DNA of 33,119 nucleotides, taken from Burkholderia cepacia (GTDB lineage Bacteria; Pseudomonadota; Gammaproteobacteria; Burkholderiales; Burkholderiaceae). This document shows positions 8,521 through 15,876 of the stretch, in pieces. Under the pieces are notes generated by a model. It searched no databases. It was not told where the DNA came from and saw nothing but the letters and a program-made list of their open reading frames with translations. The stretch's first letter is position 1, and each line of letters starts with the position of its first letter. Location of the stretch: positions 1 to 33,119 of the forward strand of contig NZ_LDWR01000087.1 in the NCBI RefSeq assembly GCF_001039005.1. Direction: 5' to 3'. The position numbers and the translations under genes were made by a program.

Positions 8521-9225
8521 ATGAAAAAACGCCTCGAACCCGCGCCGCGCGACGTGTCCGTGCCTGTCGAACCGGCTGGAATGGCCGGTGCACGGGCATC
8601 CGAAGGATCATCGGCGCCGGCGGCGGCCGCCGTCGTCGGCGTGCGGCGGAAAAAAGCGCCGGATCAGGTGCGCGCGCAGTTGCTGGCGGCTGCATCGGAG
8701 ATTGCGACGCAGCACGGCGTAGCCGCGTTGACGCTCGATGCGGTGGCCGAGCGTGCCGGCGTGACGAAAGGCGCGCTGCAGTATCACTTCGCGAACAAGC
8801 AGGGGCTGCTGGATGCGCTGTTCGGGCAGGCGACCGAGCGGTTCACCGCGCAGATGGCCGCGCGGATGGCCGCGGATTCCCGCGGCGACGGCGCGGCGGC
8901 GCGGGCCTATCTGCATGCAGTGCTCGACGCGGCGAATCCGGCCGCGAGTACCGATGTGCTGCGCGTGCTGGTCGCGTCGATGATTACCGAGCAGGAGACG
9001 CGCGCGCGATGGTCGGTGCCGATGCGGGAATGGACGCGGCCCGATCCCGTGCCGCTCGAACAGGCCGCCACGCTGATGATCTGCCGGCTCGCGGCCGACG
9101 GGCTGTGGATTTCGGAGCTGCTCGACAGCGTCGAGGTATCGGCCGACATGCGCGCGGAGATCGTTCGGCAGCTGGATGCGATGAGCAAGGGGGTGTTTCC
9201 GAAGGGCGACGGTGGGGCGGCGTGA
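8521..9225 (+). CDS. TetR-family regulator divergent from shc
   Basis: 234 residues from ATG 8521. An Ala/Pro-rich N-terminal extension of about 45 residues precedes the TetR DNA-binding helices: QLLAAASEIATQHGVAALTL, AERAGVTKGALQYHFANKQ, then GLLDALF. The C-terminal ligand domain is helical and not otherwise assignable. An ATG at 8482 is in frame but would overlap the likely promoter. The divergent position and the tiny intergenic region suggest it controls shc and itself, but this is inference. No strong Shine-Dalgarno is seen. Confidence 0.85.
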   Translation: MKKRLEPAPRDVSVPVEPAGMAGARASEGSSAPAAAAVVGVRRKKAPDQVRAQLLAAASEIATQHGVAALTLDAVAERAGVTKGALQYHFANKQGLLDALFGQATERFTAQMAARMAADSRGDGAAARAYLHAVLDAANPAASTDVLRVLVASMITEQETRARWSVPMREWTRPDPVPLEQAATLMICRLAADGLWISELLDSVEVSADMRAEIVRQLDAMSKGVFPKGDGGAA

Positions 9226-9342
9226 CGCGCGTGCTTCGGGAGCCGGTCGCGGTTACGCCGAAGCACGGCGGATGGTTGGCGCGCGAAGGCGCGCGTCGTT
9301 CGCTGATGGTTGCGTAGCCATCGGTGTCGATCTCAAACCTGC

Positions 9343-9371
9343 TTGCTCGCGATCGGGCAGTTGGTTATTCT
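9343..9371 (+). promoter_or_regulatory. Sigma-70-like promoter of the leader/kinase transcript
   Basis: -35 TTGCTC (9343-9348), 17-bp spacer, -10 TATTCT (9366-9371). The predicted transcription start falls at about 9377-9379, that is, at or next to the ATG of an 18-codon ORF. A transcript ending at the terminator would be roughly 105 nt. Confidence 0.5.
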
Positions 9372-9378
9372 GCTGCAC

Positions 9379-9435
9379 ATGAACCGATCGCATACCCGCT
9401 CGATTATTTGCGCCGCCATTTCGCCGGCGGGGTAG
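9379..9435 (+). CDS. Candidate leader peptide (18 aa), possibly leaderless mRNA
   Basis: ATG 9379 to TAG 9433-9435 encodes MNRSHTRSIICAAISPAG. The ATG lies at the predicted transcription start, so translation would be leaderless; no Shine-Dalgarno is present. The codons for CAA (9408-9416) and the stop cover the two arms of a hairpin that competes with the downstream terminator, which is the geometry of a ribosome-sensing attenuator. The peptide has no simple run of one amino acid that would name the signal. It may be fortuitous, with the transcript acting as a small RNA. Confidence 0.35.
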   Translation: MNRSHTRSIICAAISPAG

Positions 9436-9484
9436 CCATCGACTGAATGCATGTCATCACAACCCGCCCGGAAGGCGGGTTTTT
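9413..9484 (+). terminator. Attenuator: intrinsic terminator with competing hairpins
   Basis: The terminator pairs AACCCGCC (9461-9468) with GGCGGGTT (9474-9481) around CGGAA and ends in TTTT. Upstream, CCGCC (9413-9417) pairs with GGCGG (9426-9430). The same GGCGGG (9426-9431) can instead pair with CCCGCC (9463-9468) and so break the terminator. The 1:2, 2:3 and 3:4 alternatives are those of a classic attenuator. The kinase gene begins 32 bp after the T-tract. Confidence 0.6.
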
Positions 9485-9515
9485 GCTTTCTGGGCATTCG
9501 ATGGAGCGCCTGGAA

Positions 9516-10067
9516 ATGCAGACCGACAAGCATCACACGACAGCCTCGAACGACGCGGTATTGCTCCACATGGTATGCGGCAAGATCGCATCCGGAAAAT
9601 CGACGCTGACCGCGACGCTCGCGAGCGCGCAGCGGACCGTGTTGATCAGCGAAGACGTCTGGCTCGCTCGCCTGTATCCGGGCGAGATCCTGTCGATCGA
9701 CGACTATGTCCGATGTGCAAAGCGCATCAAGGATGTGATCGCCGACCACGTCGCCGCGGTGTTGCAGGCCGGCGTCTCGGTGGTTCTCGATCTTCCGTTC
9801 AATACGGTTGCTGCGCGTGCGTGGGGGCGGGCTGTTGCGCAGGCCGCCGGTTGCGACCATCGGCTTCATTACCTCGATGTAAGCGATGCGGTTTGCAAGG
9901 CGCGTCTGCACGTGCGCAATGTACGAGGGGAGCATCCGTTCCAGGCATCGGACGCCGAGTTCGAGCAGATCACGCGGTACTTCGTCGCGCCGGATCCGAC
10001 GGAAGGGCTGACCATCGTGGCTTATGACGAAGCGGGTTCTGTTCGCGCGCAGGTGACGCGCGGATAG
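9516..10067 (+). CDS. P-loop ATP-binding protein, zeta-toxin/chloramphenicol-phosphotransferase-like kinase fold
   Basis: About 183 residues. The Walker A motif GKIASGKST lies near the N-terminus. A downstream VVLDLPFNTVAARAWGR segment resembles the second conserved block of AAA_33-type small kinases, and LHYLDVSDAVCKARLHVRN looks like the lid and arginine region. The family includes many uncharacterised bacterial proteins; relatives phosphorylate small molecules, including antibiotics. The frame opens at 9447, but that region is the terminator. ATG 9516 has GGAG 9 nt upstream and was chosen; ATG 9501 is possible. An attenuator-like leader precedes it. Its substrate is unknown. No antitoxin-like partner is adjacent, so a toxin-antitoxin reading is not supported. 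Confidence 0.8.
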   Translation: MQTDKHHTTASNDAVLLHMVCGKIASGKSTLTATLASAQRTVLISEDVWLARLYPGEILSIDDYVRCAKRIKDVIADHVAAVLQAGVSVVLDLPFNTVAARAWGRAVAQAAGCDHRLHYLDVSDAVCKARLHVRNVRGEHPFQASDAEFEQITRYFVAPDPTEGLTIVAYDEAGSVRAQVTRG

Positions 10068-10278
10068 CCGGGGTATCCGCGTTGAGCATGCAGTGCCGCT
10101 TTCGAGAGTAGTGCTTTTGCGTCGCCGTCGACAACAGGTGGGCGGGAAAGCGCAACGAAACTGTATATGTCTGAAGATGCGCTGCGTCTTTAGAATGGGT
10201 ATCGCGACTAGTGAGCCTCGGACGACATCGTTGCATCCGATGGGGCGCTTTCAATACGCAATCTTTGGGAGAAACACG

Positions 10279-10566
10279 ATGCACGACCGTCCGAAAGCAA
10301 TCCCGACACGCCAGGTATCGAACGAGCGCGTGATCGTCACCGAATGGCGATTTGCGCCCGGTGCCGAGACCGGCTGGCATATCCATCAGCATGACTATGT
10401 CGTCGTGCCGCAAACGGACGGCCAGCTGCTCCTCGAGACCACGCAAGGCAATCGCGAATCGCAGTTGCACGCCGGGAGCAGCTATGCGGGGTTGAAGGGC
10501 GTCGAACACAACGTCGTCAACGCGACTGATCACGAAGTCGTGTTCATCGAAGTGGAGATTCTCTGA
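10279..10566 (+). CDS. Small cupin protein (95 aa)
   Basis: A one-domain cupin: WRFAPGAETGWHIHQHDYVV carries the His-x-His-type metal-binding first motif (HIHQHD), and GLKGVEHNVVNATDHEVVFI the second. GGGAGA lies 7 nt before ATG 10279, deciding the start over the longer frame that begins near 10093. Such cupins bind a metal and a small metabolite and may be enzymes or sensors. It is followed 24 bp later by another cupin, so the two are probably co-expressed. The 211-bp gap to the kinase suggests a separate promoter, which is not clearly seen. Confidence 0.8.
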   Translation: MHDRPKAIPTRQVSNERVIVTEWRFAPGAETGWHIHQHDYVVVPQTDGQLLLETTQGNRESQLHAGSSYAGLKGVEHNVVNATDHEVVFIEVEIL

Positions 10567-10590
10567 GAAGCGCTTCGAAAAGTGGGGTGA

Positions 10591-10923
10591 ATGATGAAAA
10601 TGACTGACATCCCGTTCGGCACGACCGACTGGAACACAGTGGAGCCGACCGAACACAACGGAGAGCGTGGCGTCGCTCGCTGGCGGACCCTGCAATTCGG
10701 CGATATTCGGGTGAGGCACGTTGAATATTCGGCCGGTTACATGGCGGATCACTGGTGCGTCAAAGGTCACATCCTCTATTGCCTTGAAGGCGAGTTGCTG
10801 ACGGAGCTCGACGATGGGCGACAGTTCATCCTTCGACCGGGCATGAGCTATCAGGTCGCCGACAATGCGGAAGCGCACCGGTCGTCCACGCGGACAGGCG
10901 CCAAATTGTTCATCGTTGATTGA
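10591..10923 (+). CDS. DHCW-motif cupin-fold protein
   Basis: 110 residues. The signature is MADHWCVKGHILYCLEGEL, followed by LRPGMSYQVADNAEAHRSST, matching the proteins generally annotated as DHCW motif cupin fold proteins. The biochemical role of that family is unknown. Asp-His-x-Cys and a later His could hold a metal. ATG 10591 (or 10594, the next codon) follows GGGGTG. It lies 24 bp after the preceding cupin and probably forms a two-gene unit with it. Confidence 0.85.
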   Translation: MMKMTDIPFGTTDWNTVEPTEHNGERGVARWRTLQFGDIRVRHVEYSAGYMADHWCVKGHILYCLEGELLTELDDGRQFILRPGMSYQVADNAEAHRSSTRTGAKLFIVD

Positions 10924-11269
10924 ACCGGTTGCAGCCAGATTCGGTTTGCCGCAGTCGACCCGATTCGGTGATGAGTGTTTGCCCTACGTCGCATCGTCGC
11001 ATTGTCGAATCCGATCCGTGATCCCGAACCGTATTGGGCGTTGCCAGTTGGCCGACGTGGGCGTCCTCGCGGATGTCCTGCTCGGGTCGGCCTCCGCGCA
11101 CCTTCGTGCGCGTGCCAGGCAGCAGACAAAATATGCCCAAGTGGCAGGCGGTGTTCGTTAGAATCTGCTTTCGTCGAGGAAACAACGTATTTGCATTGGT
11201 GCAGAGCGGTATCCGGTTACAGACGCTGCTCGCCCTGATTCGATTGTTCATCTTTTACCGGAGGCGGGC
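10924..11269. other. Gene-free gap between DHCW cupin and aminotransferase
   Basis: 346 bp without a convincing coding frame; the overlapping short frames on both strands have no family resemblance. A TAGAAT (11159-11164) could be a -10 element, but no matching -35 is clear. The last bases hold the GGAGG ribosome binding site (about 11260) of the aminotransferase. Confidence 0.4.
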
Positions 11270-12397
11270 ATGCCAAGTTTACTTCCCGATGTCGACCGCG
11301 AGGGGCTCCTCGAATATTCAGTGGTTTACACGGATCGGTCGGTCAACCATATGTCGCAGCGCTTTCAAGGCGTCATGCGCGACATTTCCGCTACGCTGAA
11401 AAACGTCTACAACGCGAAGTCGGCTGTTATCGTCCCGGGCAGCGGGACGTTCGGCATGGAAGCCGTTGCCCGGCAGTTCGCGACGAACAAGAAGTGTCTG
11501 GTCATCCGCAATGGCTGGTTCAGTTTCCGCTGGTCGCAGATTTTCGACATGGGCAGCATTCCGTCCGAATCGATCGTGCTGAAAGCGCGTCCGGTCGAAC
11601 CGGGAAGACAGGCCCCCTATGCGCCGGCCCCGATCGACGAAGTGGTCGCTGCGATCAAGGAAAACAAGCCGGATTTCGTCTTTGCGCCGCATGTCGAAAC
11701 CGCCTCCGGGATGCTGCTGCCCGATGACTATTTGCGCGCGGTGTCCGACGCCGTGCATGCCGTCGGCGGCATGTTCGTACTGGATTGCATCGCCTCCGGC
11801 ACGGTTTGGGTCGACATGCAGGCCAGCGGCGTCGATATCCTGATCAGCGCGCCGCAAAAGGGATGGAGCGCGTCACCCTGCTGCGCAATGGTCATGCTCA
11901 GCCCGCTCGCGCGCGAAAGAATCGATGCAACGACCAGCACCAGCTTTGCTTGCGATCTCCGCAAGTGGCTGCAGATCATGGAAGCCTACGAGAACGGCGG
12001 GTTCGCGTACCACGCGACGATGCCCACGGACAGTCTCACGACGCTGCGCGACGTGATGAAGGAAACCGACGCATACGGTTTCGAAAAGGTGAGGGCGGAG
12101 CAGCTTGAACTCGGCAAGCGCATTCGTTCGCTTTTGGCCGACAAGGGCTTCAAAAGCGTGGCGGCCGAAGGTTTTCAGGCGCCGGGTGTCGTGGTCAGCT
12201 ACACGGACGATGACGGCATCCGCTCCGGGAAGAAATTCGCCGATGTCGGTTTGCAGATCGCGGCGGGCGTTCCGCTGCAATGCGACGAGCCCGAGGATTT
12301 CAAGACCTTCCGCCTCGGATTGTTCGGCCTGGACAAACTGCATGATGTCGAAGGCGCGGTCGCCAGGTTCGCCGACGCGTTGAACCGCGTTCTGTAG
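11270..12397 (+). CDS. Class V aminotransferase (alanine-glyoxylate / aminoethylphosphonate transaminase-like)
   Basis: 375 residues of the fold-type I PLP enzymes, class V. PGSGTFGMEAVARQF is the phosphate-binding region. FVLDCIASG holds the Asp that contacts the PLP pyridine nitrogen, and SAPQKGWSASP holds the Schiff-base lysine, Lys197 (codon 11858-11860). Members transfer amino groups between alanine, serine or aminoethylphosphonate and glyoxylate or pyruvate; substrate cannot be fixed from sequence. GGAGG 5-9 bp upstream supports the start. It has no close operon partner and is followed by a 10-bp stem-loop. Confidence 0.88.
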   Translation: MPSLLPDVDREGLLEYSVVYTDRSVNHMSQRFQGVMRDISATLKNVYNAKSAVIVPGSGTFGMEAVARQFATNKKCLVIRNGWFSFRWSQIFDMGSIPSESIVLKARPVEPGRQAPYAPAPIDEVVAAIKENKPDFVFAPHVETASGMLLPDDYLRAVSDAVHAVGGMFVLDCIASGTVWVDMQASGVDILISAPQKGWSASPCCAMVMLSPLARERIDATTSTSFACDLRKWLQIMEAYENGGFAYHATMPTDSLTTLRDVMKETDAYGFEKVRAEQLELGKRIRSLLADKGFKSVAAEGFQAPGVVVSYTDDDGIRSGKKFADVGLQIAAGVPLQCDEPEDFKTFRLGLFGLDKLHDVEGAVARFADALNRVL

Positions 12398-12415
12398 GTC
12401 TATTTTCCGCAGTAG

Positions 12416-12455
12416 GTGCGTAGCAGCGTCGTTGCCGGTGGCGTGTGCTACGCAC
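12416..12455 (+). terminator. Stem-loop after the aminotransferase
   Basis: GTGCGTAGCA (12416-12425) pairs perfectly with TGCTACGCAC (12446-12455) around a 20-nt loop, 18 bp after the stop codon. It is followed by GTCCTTGTCGTT, a poor U-tract, so termination strength is uncertain. Confidence 0.5.
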
Positions 12456-12549
12456 GTCCTTGTCGTTGCGGCCACACTCATTCCTTGAGCGCTGGCCTTA
12501 CACGCTGTGCAGCAGATCCGGAAGTTCGAACCGAGCGCGCGTGATGTTC

Positions 12550-12573
12550 GGGCGCGCTTTGTTGCGCGCGCCC
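12550..12573. terminator. GC-rich hairpin between convergent genes
   Basis: GGGCGCGC (12550-12557) pairs with GCGCGCCC (12566-12573) around an 8-nt loop, 45 bp beyond the stop of the minus-strand small gene at 12618. There is no U-tract on either side. It may serve as a terminator or 3' stabilising stem. Confidence 0.35.
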
Positions 12574-12617
12574 TGGTGATTTACATGCGTTGGGTGCGTC
12601 GCACCGGGGCGCCGCCT

Positions 12618-12848
12618 TTAACCGCGCGTATCGACCCAGTTGCGTGCCCAGCGTGCCGAGTGCTGCAGCGCCTGCACTTCACTCGGGAAGTAATCGAGCG
12701 AATAGAACTGGTAGCGGCCTTCGGCGCGCGAGCTGCCGGTGCGTTCGAGCAGCAGGTTGGATGAAAAACTACCGTCGGGCAAGCGATGCGCCGAGGGTTG
12801 GACGGCATAGCCGTTGTACTGTTGAGTTCGTTTGTCTTGCATTTGCAT
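12618..12848 (-). CDS. Small conserved Burkholderia-type protein of unknown function (76 aa)
   Basis: 76 residues: a polar N-terminus (MQMQDKRTQQYNGYAVQPSA), then a short beta-strand-like part (RLPDGSFSSNLLLERTG) and a C-terminal helix (PSEVQALQHSARWARNWVDT). I believe similar small proteins, with a two-strand plus helix layout ending in a WARxWID-type tail, are common in Burkholderia, but I cannot name a function. The frame runs upstream to 13052, but that extension looks non-natural. ATG 12848 and ATG 12842 are the plausible starts, without a good ribosome binding site. It lies downstream of the cold-shock gene on the same strand. Confidence 0.6.
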   Translation of the reverse strand: MQMQDKRTQQYNGYAVQPSAHRLPDGSFSSNLLLERTGSSRAEGRYQFYSLDYFPSEVQALQHSARWARNWVDTRG

Positions 12849-13087
12849 TTTAATTTTAATGATGTTCGAGTGCGCGCGTGCCGTGCCAAATGTGCACGGG
12901 TGCGCCGATTCAAAGCCATTGCGAGCTGAATCTGAAGCAGTCGGAAAGCGAAAAAAGGCGTTGCTGCCGGAGGGGAGAGTGAAGTGCAACGAGGCGTGTG
13001 GCGCTTGGCAAGCTGCTGAACAAACAGATGCAGCTAAGAGCGATCGCGCCAACTTTAGGAGACAAAGCTCCGTGAGGGTGTCGCTGC

Positions 13088-13117
13088 GACCCGGCGTCCG
13101 TCGTGGGAGGCCGGGTC
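13088..13117 (-). terminator. Stem-loop downstream of the cold-shock gene
   Basis: GACCCGGC (13088-13095) and GCCGGGTC (13110-13117) form an 8-bp perfect stem 10 bp after the cold-shock stop codon. No U-tract follows on the minus strand, so it could be a 3' protective stem as much as a terminator. Confidence 0.45.
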
Positions 13118-13126
13118 CTTCAAACT

Positions 13127-13330
13127 TTACAGCGGCTTGATGTTAGCCGCTTGCAGACCCTTCGGGCCTTGCTTCGTTTCGAAGCTCACTTTTTGATTTT
13201 CAGCGAGCGTCTTGAAGCCGTCAGCGCGGATTTCGGAGAAGTGAGCGAACAGGTCGTCGCCGCCGTTGTCCGGAGTGATGAAGCCAAAGCCTTTGCTGTC
13301 GTTGAACCACTTAACGATACCGGTATCCAT
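13127..13330 (-). CDS. CspA-family cold-shock protein
   Basis: 67 residues, one OB-fold cold-shock domain, which binds single-stranded RNA/DNA and melts mRNA structure. RNP1 is KGFGFITP and RNP2 is DLFAHF; the N-terminus MDTGIVKWFNDSKGFGF and the ending GLQAANIKPL are typical of Burkholderia CspA copies. The ATG at 13330 is preceded by AAGGA at good spacing. The gene sits alone with a long pyrimidine-rich 5' leader, as is common for cold-shock genes. Confidence 0.95.
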   Translation of the reverse strand: MDTGIVKWFNDSKGFGFITPDNGGDDLFAHFSEIRADGFKTLAENQKVSFETKQGPKGLQAANIKPL

Positions 13331-13510
13331 GATGAATCCTTGGGGAAAAAAATAAGAAAAATTGCTCTGTTGAAGAGCGCTTGAAGCGTCAAGGAGGGAG
13401 AGGACAACGAATACCGCTGAGGAGCGAGCAATTGATGAACAGCAATCGGACTTCTTGGACTTCGGGGCACACACTAACTGCCGGGCAGGGGCGGCGTCAA
13501 TGATTAACTT
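13331..13510 (-). promoter_or_regulatory. Long 5' leader of the cold-shock gene with a U-rich hairpin
   Basis: On the minus strand a TTGACG (about 13502-13497) could be a -35, though its -10 is poor. Just before the ribosome binding site, AGAGC/GCTCT (13378-13364) forms a 5-bp stem followed by a long U-rich run (13363-13344), like a weak terminator inside the leader. Temperature-dependent folding of leaders is known for cspA-type genes; here it is only suggested by layout. The rest of the 408-bp gap up to 13738 shows no gene. Confidence 0.4.
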
Positions 13511-13738
13511 GTAACTGTGTCACCGGGCGGTCCGTTTTGTGGATGGAGCGATGTGGCCCCGCCTGTCTGTGCGCCTTGCCTGGCATGGCGCGCGGGTTCG
13601 GCAGGATCCAGTTCGGCCGATGGTTTTGGATGACCCGATTCGTCCTGTCAAATATTGACAAACCGGCCATTCGTTCGTCGCAGCGTCAGGTTAGCGCCCC
13701 GTCGCGAGAACGAACCGAAGCGAGAAAAGGGCAACCTC

Positions 13739-14623
13739 CTACGCCAATCGCAGATCCCACAACGCATCGAGTACATGTTGCGTGGAACGCTCGACGTGCC
13801 CCGCACGATGCGCAATGCCGAGCCGGCGCCACAACGCCGGGCGCAGTGGGCGCATGACGATGCGTCTGTCGGGTAAGGGCGTCGTGGCCTCATGAGGCAA
13901 CAGCGCCGCGCCATAACCTGCCGCTACCAGACTCTTGATCGCATCGTTGTAATTGAGCTGAATGCGCGGCGCGGGATGGTGCCCTGCGGCCGCAAACCAC
14001 TCCGCGGTCAGACGCGAGAGACGCGTGGTCGCATCGTTGAGAATGAGCGGTTGAGCGGCGAGCCATTCAGGCGTAATGCGCGCCGGACACCGCCAGTGCG
14101 CCGGTACAAAGGCCATCACGGGGTCGCGGCGCCAAGGCTTTATCACGAGTCCGGCCACTGGAGGCTGAGGCAGTGCGACCAGACCGATATCCAGCGTCCC
14201 ATCTGCCAATCGGGTCAGCGTTTCATGCGAGGTGAGTACCGCGATCTGAATATCGATCGCGGGATGCTGTTGACGCAGCACGTCGAGCGCTTGCGGCAAA
14301 AGATGCGCAATCGCGCCGGTCGATGCGCCGAGCCGAACGCGTCCGACCAGCCCTTGAACCTGGCGGTGAACATCGTCTAACGCCTGTTCCGCGTCGGCCA
14401 ACAGTCGACGTGCGCGCTCGACCAACAACTCGCCGGTTGCCGACGGCCGAACCTGTCCACGCTTGCGCGACAGGAGCGGAGCCCCGATGCGTTCTTCGAG
14501 TTCAGCGATGTGGAGGCTGACCGTTGGTGGCGCCAGATGCAACGCACGCGCCGCGTCGGCGAATGAGCCACGGTCGGCAATCGCGACCAGGGTGCGCAAG
14601 CGGTCCAGGCTGATCTCTCGCAT
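13739..14623 (-). CDS. LysR-family regulator divergent from argC
   Basis: 294 residues. The N-terminal wHTH includes LRTLVAIADRGSFADAARAL and APPTVSLHIAELEERIGAPL. The co-inducer domain starts near GRVRLGASTGAIAHLLPQAL and includes LILNDATTRLSRL and YGAALLPHEATTPLP. The divergent position with argC, 124 bp apart, and a clear T-N11-A dyad between them suggest it regulates argC and itself. The effector is unknown; an amino acid of the arginine pathway is a reasonable guess only. Confidence 0.9.
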   Translation of the reverse strand: MREISLDRLRTLVAIADRGSFADAARALHLAPPTVSLHIAELEERIGAPLLSRKRGQVRPSATGELLVERARRLLADAEQALDDVHRQVQGLVGRVRLGASTGAIAHLLPQALDVLRQQHPAIDIQIAVLTSHETLTRLADGTLDIGLVALPQPPVAGLVIKPWRRDPVMAFVPAHWRCPARITPEWLAAQPLILNDATTRLSRLTAEWFAAAGHHPAPRIQLNYNDAIKSLVAAGYGAALLPHEATTPLPDRRIVMRPLRPALWRRLGIAHRAGHVERSTQHVLDALWDLRLA

Positions 14624-14635
14624 GTAGGCGTCTCG

Positions 14636-14685
14636 ATTCAGAAAAACTGAATGTCAAAATCACGAAATTCAACTTTCGATATTCT
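14636..14685. promoter_or_regulatory. LysR-box dyad in the lysR/argC divergent promoter
   Basis: ATTCAG-AAAAA-CTGAAT (14636-14652) is a perfect 6-bp inverted repeat containing the LysR consensus T-N11-A. A second inverted repeat, CGAAA-TTCAAC-TTTCG (14663-14678), lies 10 bp further towards argC, next to a TATTCT (14680-14685) that could be the argC -10. A recognition site followed by an activation site abutting the promoter is the usual LysR arrangement. Confidence 0.6.
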
Positions 14686-14747
14686 AGCGGCGCGCGGAAG
14701 ATAACAGGCTCGTTCCGCTTGTTACCAGTCACCGGAGTATTGCGCGC

Positions 14748-15674
14748 ATGAGCTCTCCCCTTGTTTTCATCGACGGCGACCAAGGCACCACCGGGTTGCA
14801 AATTCACGAACGGCTTCGCGGCCGGACCGATCTGAAACTGGTCACGCTTCCGGCGGCGGAACGCAAGGATTCCAGGCGTCGCGCCGAAGCCATCAACGCC
14901 TGCGACATCGCCATCCTGTGCCTGCCCGATGACGCCGCGCGCGAGGCGGTGGACGCCATTGTCAATCCTGCCGTCCGAGTCATCGACGCAAGTTCCGCCC
15001 ATCGCACACAGCCGGACTGGACCTACGGTTTTCCGGAAATGACGCCGGGACAGGCAGAGCGCATTGCGACCGCACGGCGGGTCACCAATCCAGGTTGTTA
15101 CCCGACCGGTGCAATTGGCCTGCTGCGCCCCCTGCTGCACGCAGGGCTCATCCCGGGGAACCACCCGGTCAGCATTTACGCGGTGTCCGGTTACTCCGGA
15201 CGCGGGCGTGCCGGCGTGGAAGAACACGAGGGGTCGGGCGCCGTCAACGCACCGTCGTACCAGGTGTACGGTCTGGAACTCGCGCACAAGCACACCCCGG
15301 AGATCCAGCAGCACGCCGGGCTCGCGCGGCGTCCGATCTTCGTCCCTGCGTATGGGGCGTTCCGCCAGGGCATCGTGCTGACGGTGCCCCTGGATGTGCG
15401 GCTGCTGGCACCCGGCGTAGATGGCGCCACGTTACACGCGTGCCTCGCACGCCACTATGCCGAGGCGGCTCACGTACATGTGTTGCCGCTGCACGAATCG
15501 TGCGCTCTGAAGCAGTTGGATCCGCAGGGTCTGAACGGTACCGACGATATGTGCTTGAGCGTGTTTCCCAACATGGAACACGGGCACGTTCTCCTTTCCG
15601 CGGTTTTCGATAACCTCGGCAAGGGCGCAGCCGGCGCTGCGGTTCAGAACCTGAACCTGATGCTCGCGCAGTAA
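14748..15674 (+). CDS. argC: N-acetyl-gamma-glutamyl-phosphate reductase, short type
   Basis: 308 residues, the short (type 2) ArgC. It reduces N-acetylglutamyl phosphate to N-acetylglutamate semialdehyde with NADPH in arginine biosynthesis, in the cytosol. FIDGDQGTTGLQIHERL is the nucleotide-binding start, and TNPGCYPTGAI carries the catalytic Cys117. SGYSGRGRAGVEEHEGSG and the C-terminal NMEHGHVLLSAVFDNLGKG are family-typical. GGAG precedes the ATG. It stands alone with its own LysR rather than with other arg genes. Burkholderia also have a longer ArgC, so this is likely a second, separately regulated copy. Confidence 0.93.
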   Translation: MSSPLVFIDGDQGTTGLQIHERLRGRTDLKLVTLPAAERKDSRRRAEAINACDIAILCLPDDAAREAVDAIVNPAVRVIDASSAHRTQPDWTYGFPEMTPGQAERIATARRVTNPGCYPTGAIGLLRPLLHAGLIPGNHPVSIYAVSGYSGRGRAGVEEHEGSGAVNAPSYQVYGLELAHKHTPEIQQHAGLARRPIFVPAYGAFRQGIVLTVPLDVRLLAPGVDGATLHACLARHYAEAAHVHVLPLHESCALKQLDPQGLNGTDDMCLSVFPNMEHGHVLLSAVFDNLGKGAAGAAVQNLNLMLAQ

Positions 15675-15876
15675 TGCTGGTCGATCGCTTACCCTGATGT
15701 TCGGCTGCACCTGTATGCCGACGGTTGGCGGCAATCTGGTCGTGGCAGTCGCGTGTCTCGAACTGGCGGCGGCCATGGCCAGATTCGGTCGATTGAGTCT
15801 GGCCGTCGCCCATTCGAAATCGATGCGGCGTAAGCCGCGGTTACGTCGATTGTGCGATGAGGGTTCTATTCTTGCG

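Noticed and set aside
6542..8524. 660-residue open frame antisense to shc
   Set aside because: Composition is that of a GC-skewed shadow; the squalene-hopene cyclase motifs are all on the minus strand.
9447..9515. Upstream extension of the kinase to ATG 9447
   Set aside because: It would translate the intrinsic terminator 9461-9484; ATG 9516 with GGAG is better.
9333..9935. 200-residue minus-strand frame over the kinase gene
   Set aside because: The plus strand carries a Walker A motif and family blocks; the minus frame also crosses the terminator and has no resemblance to known proteins.
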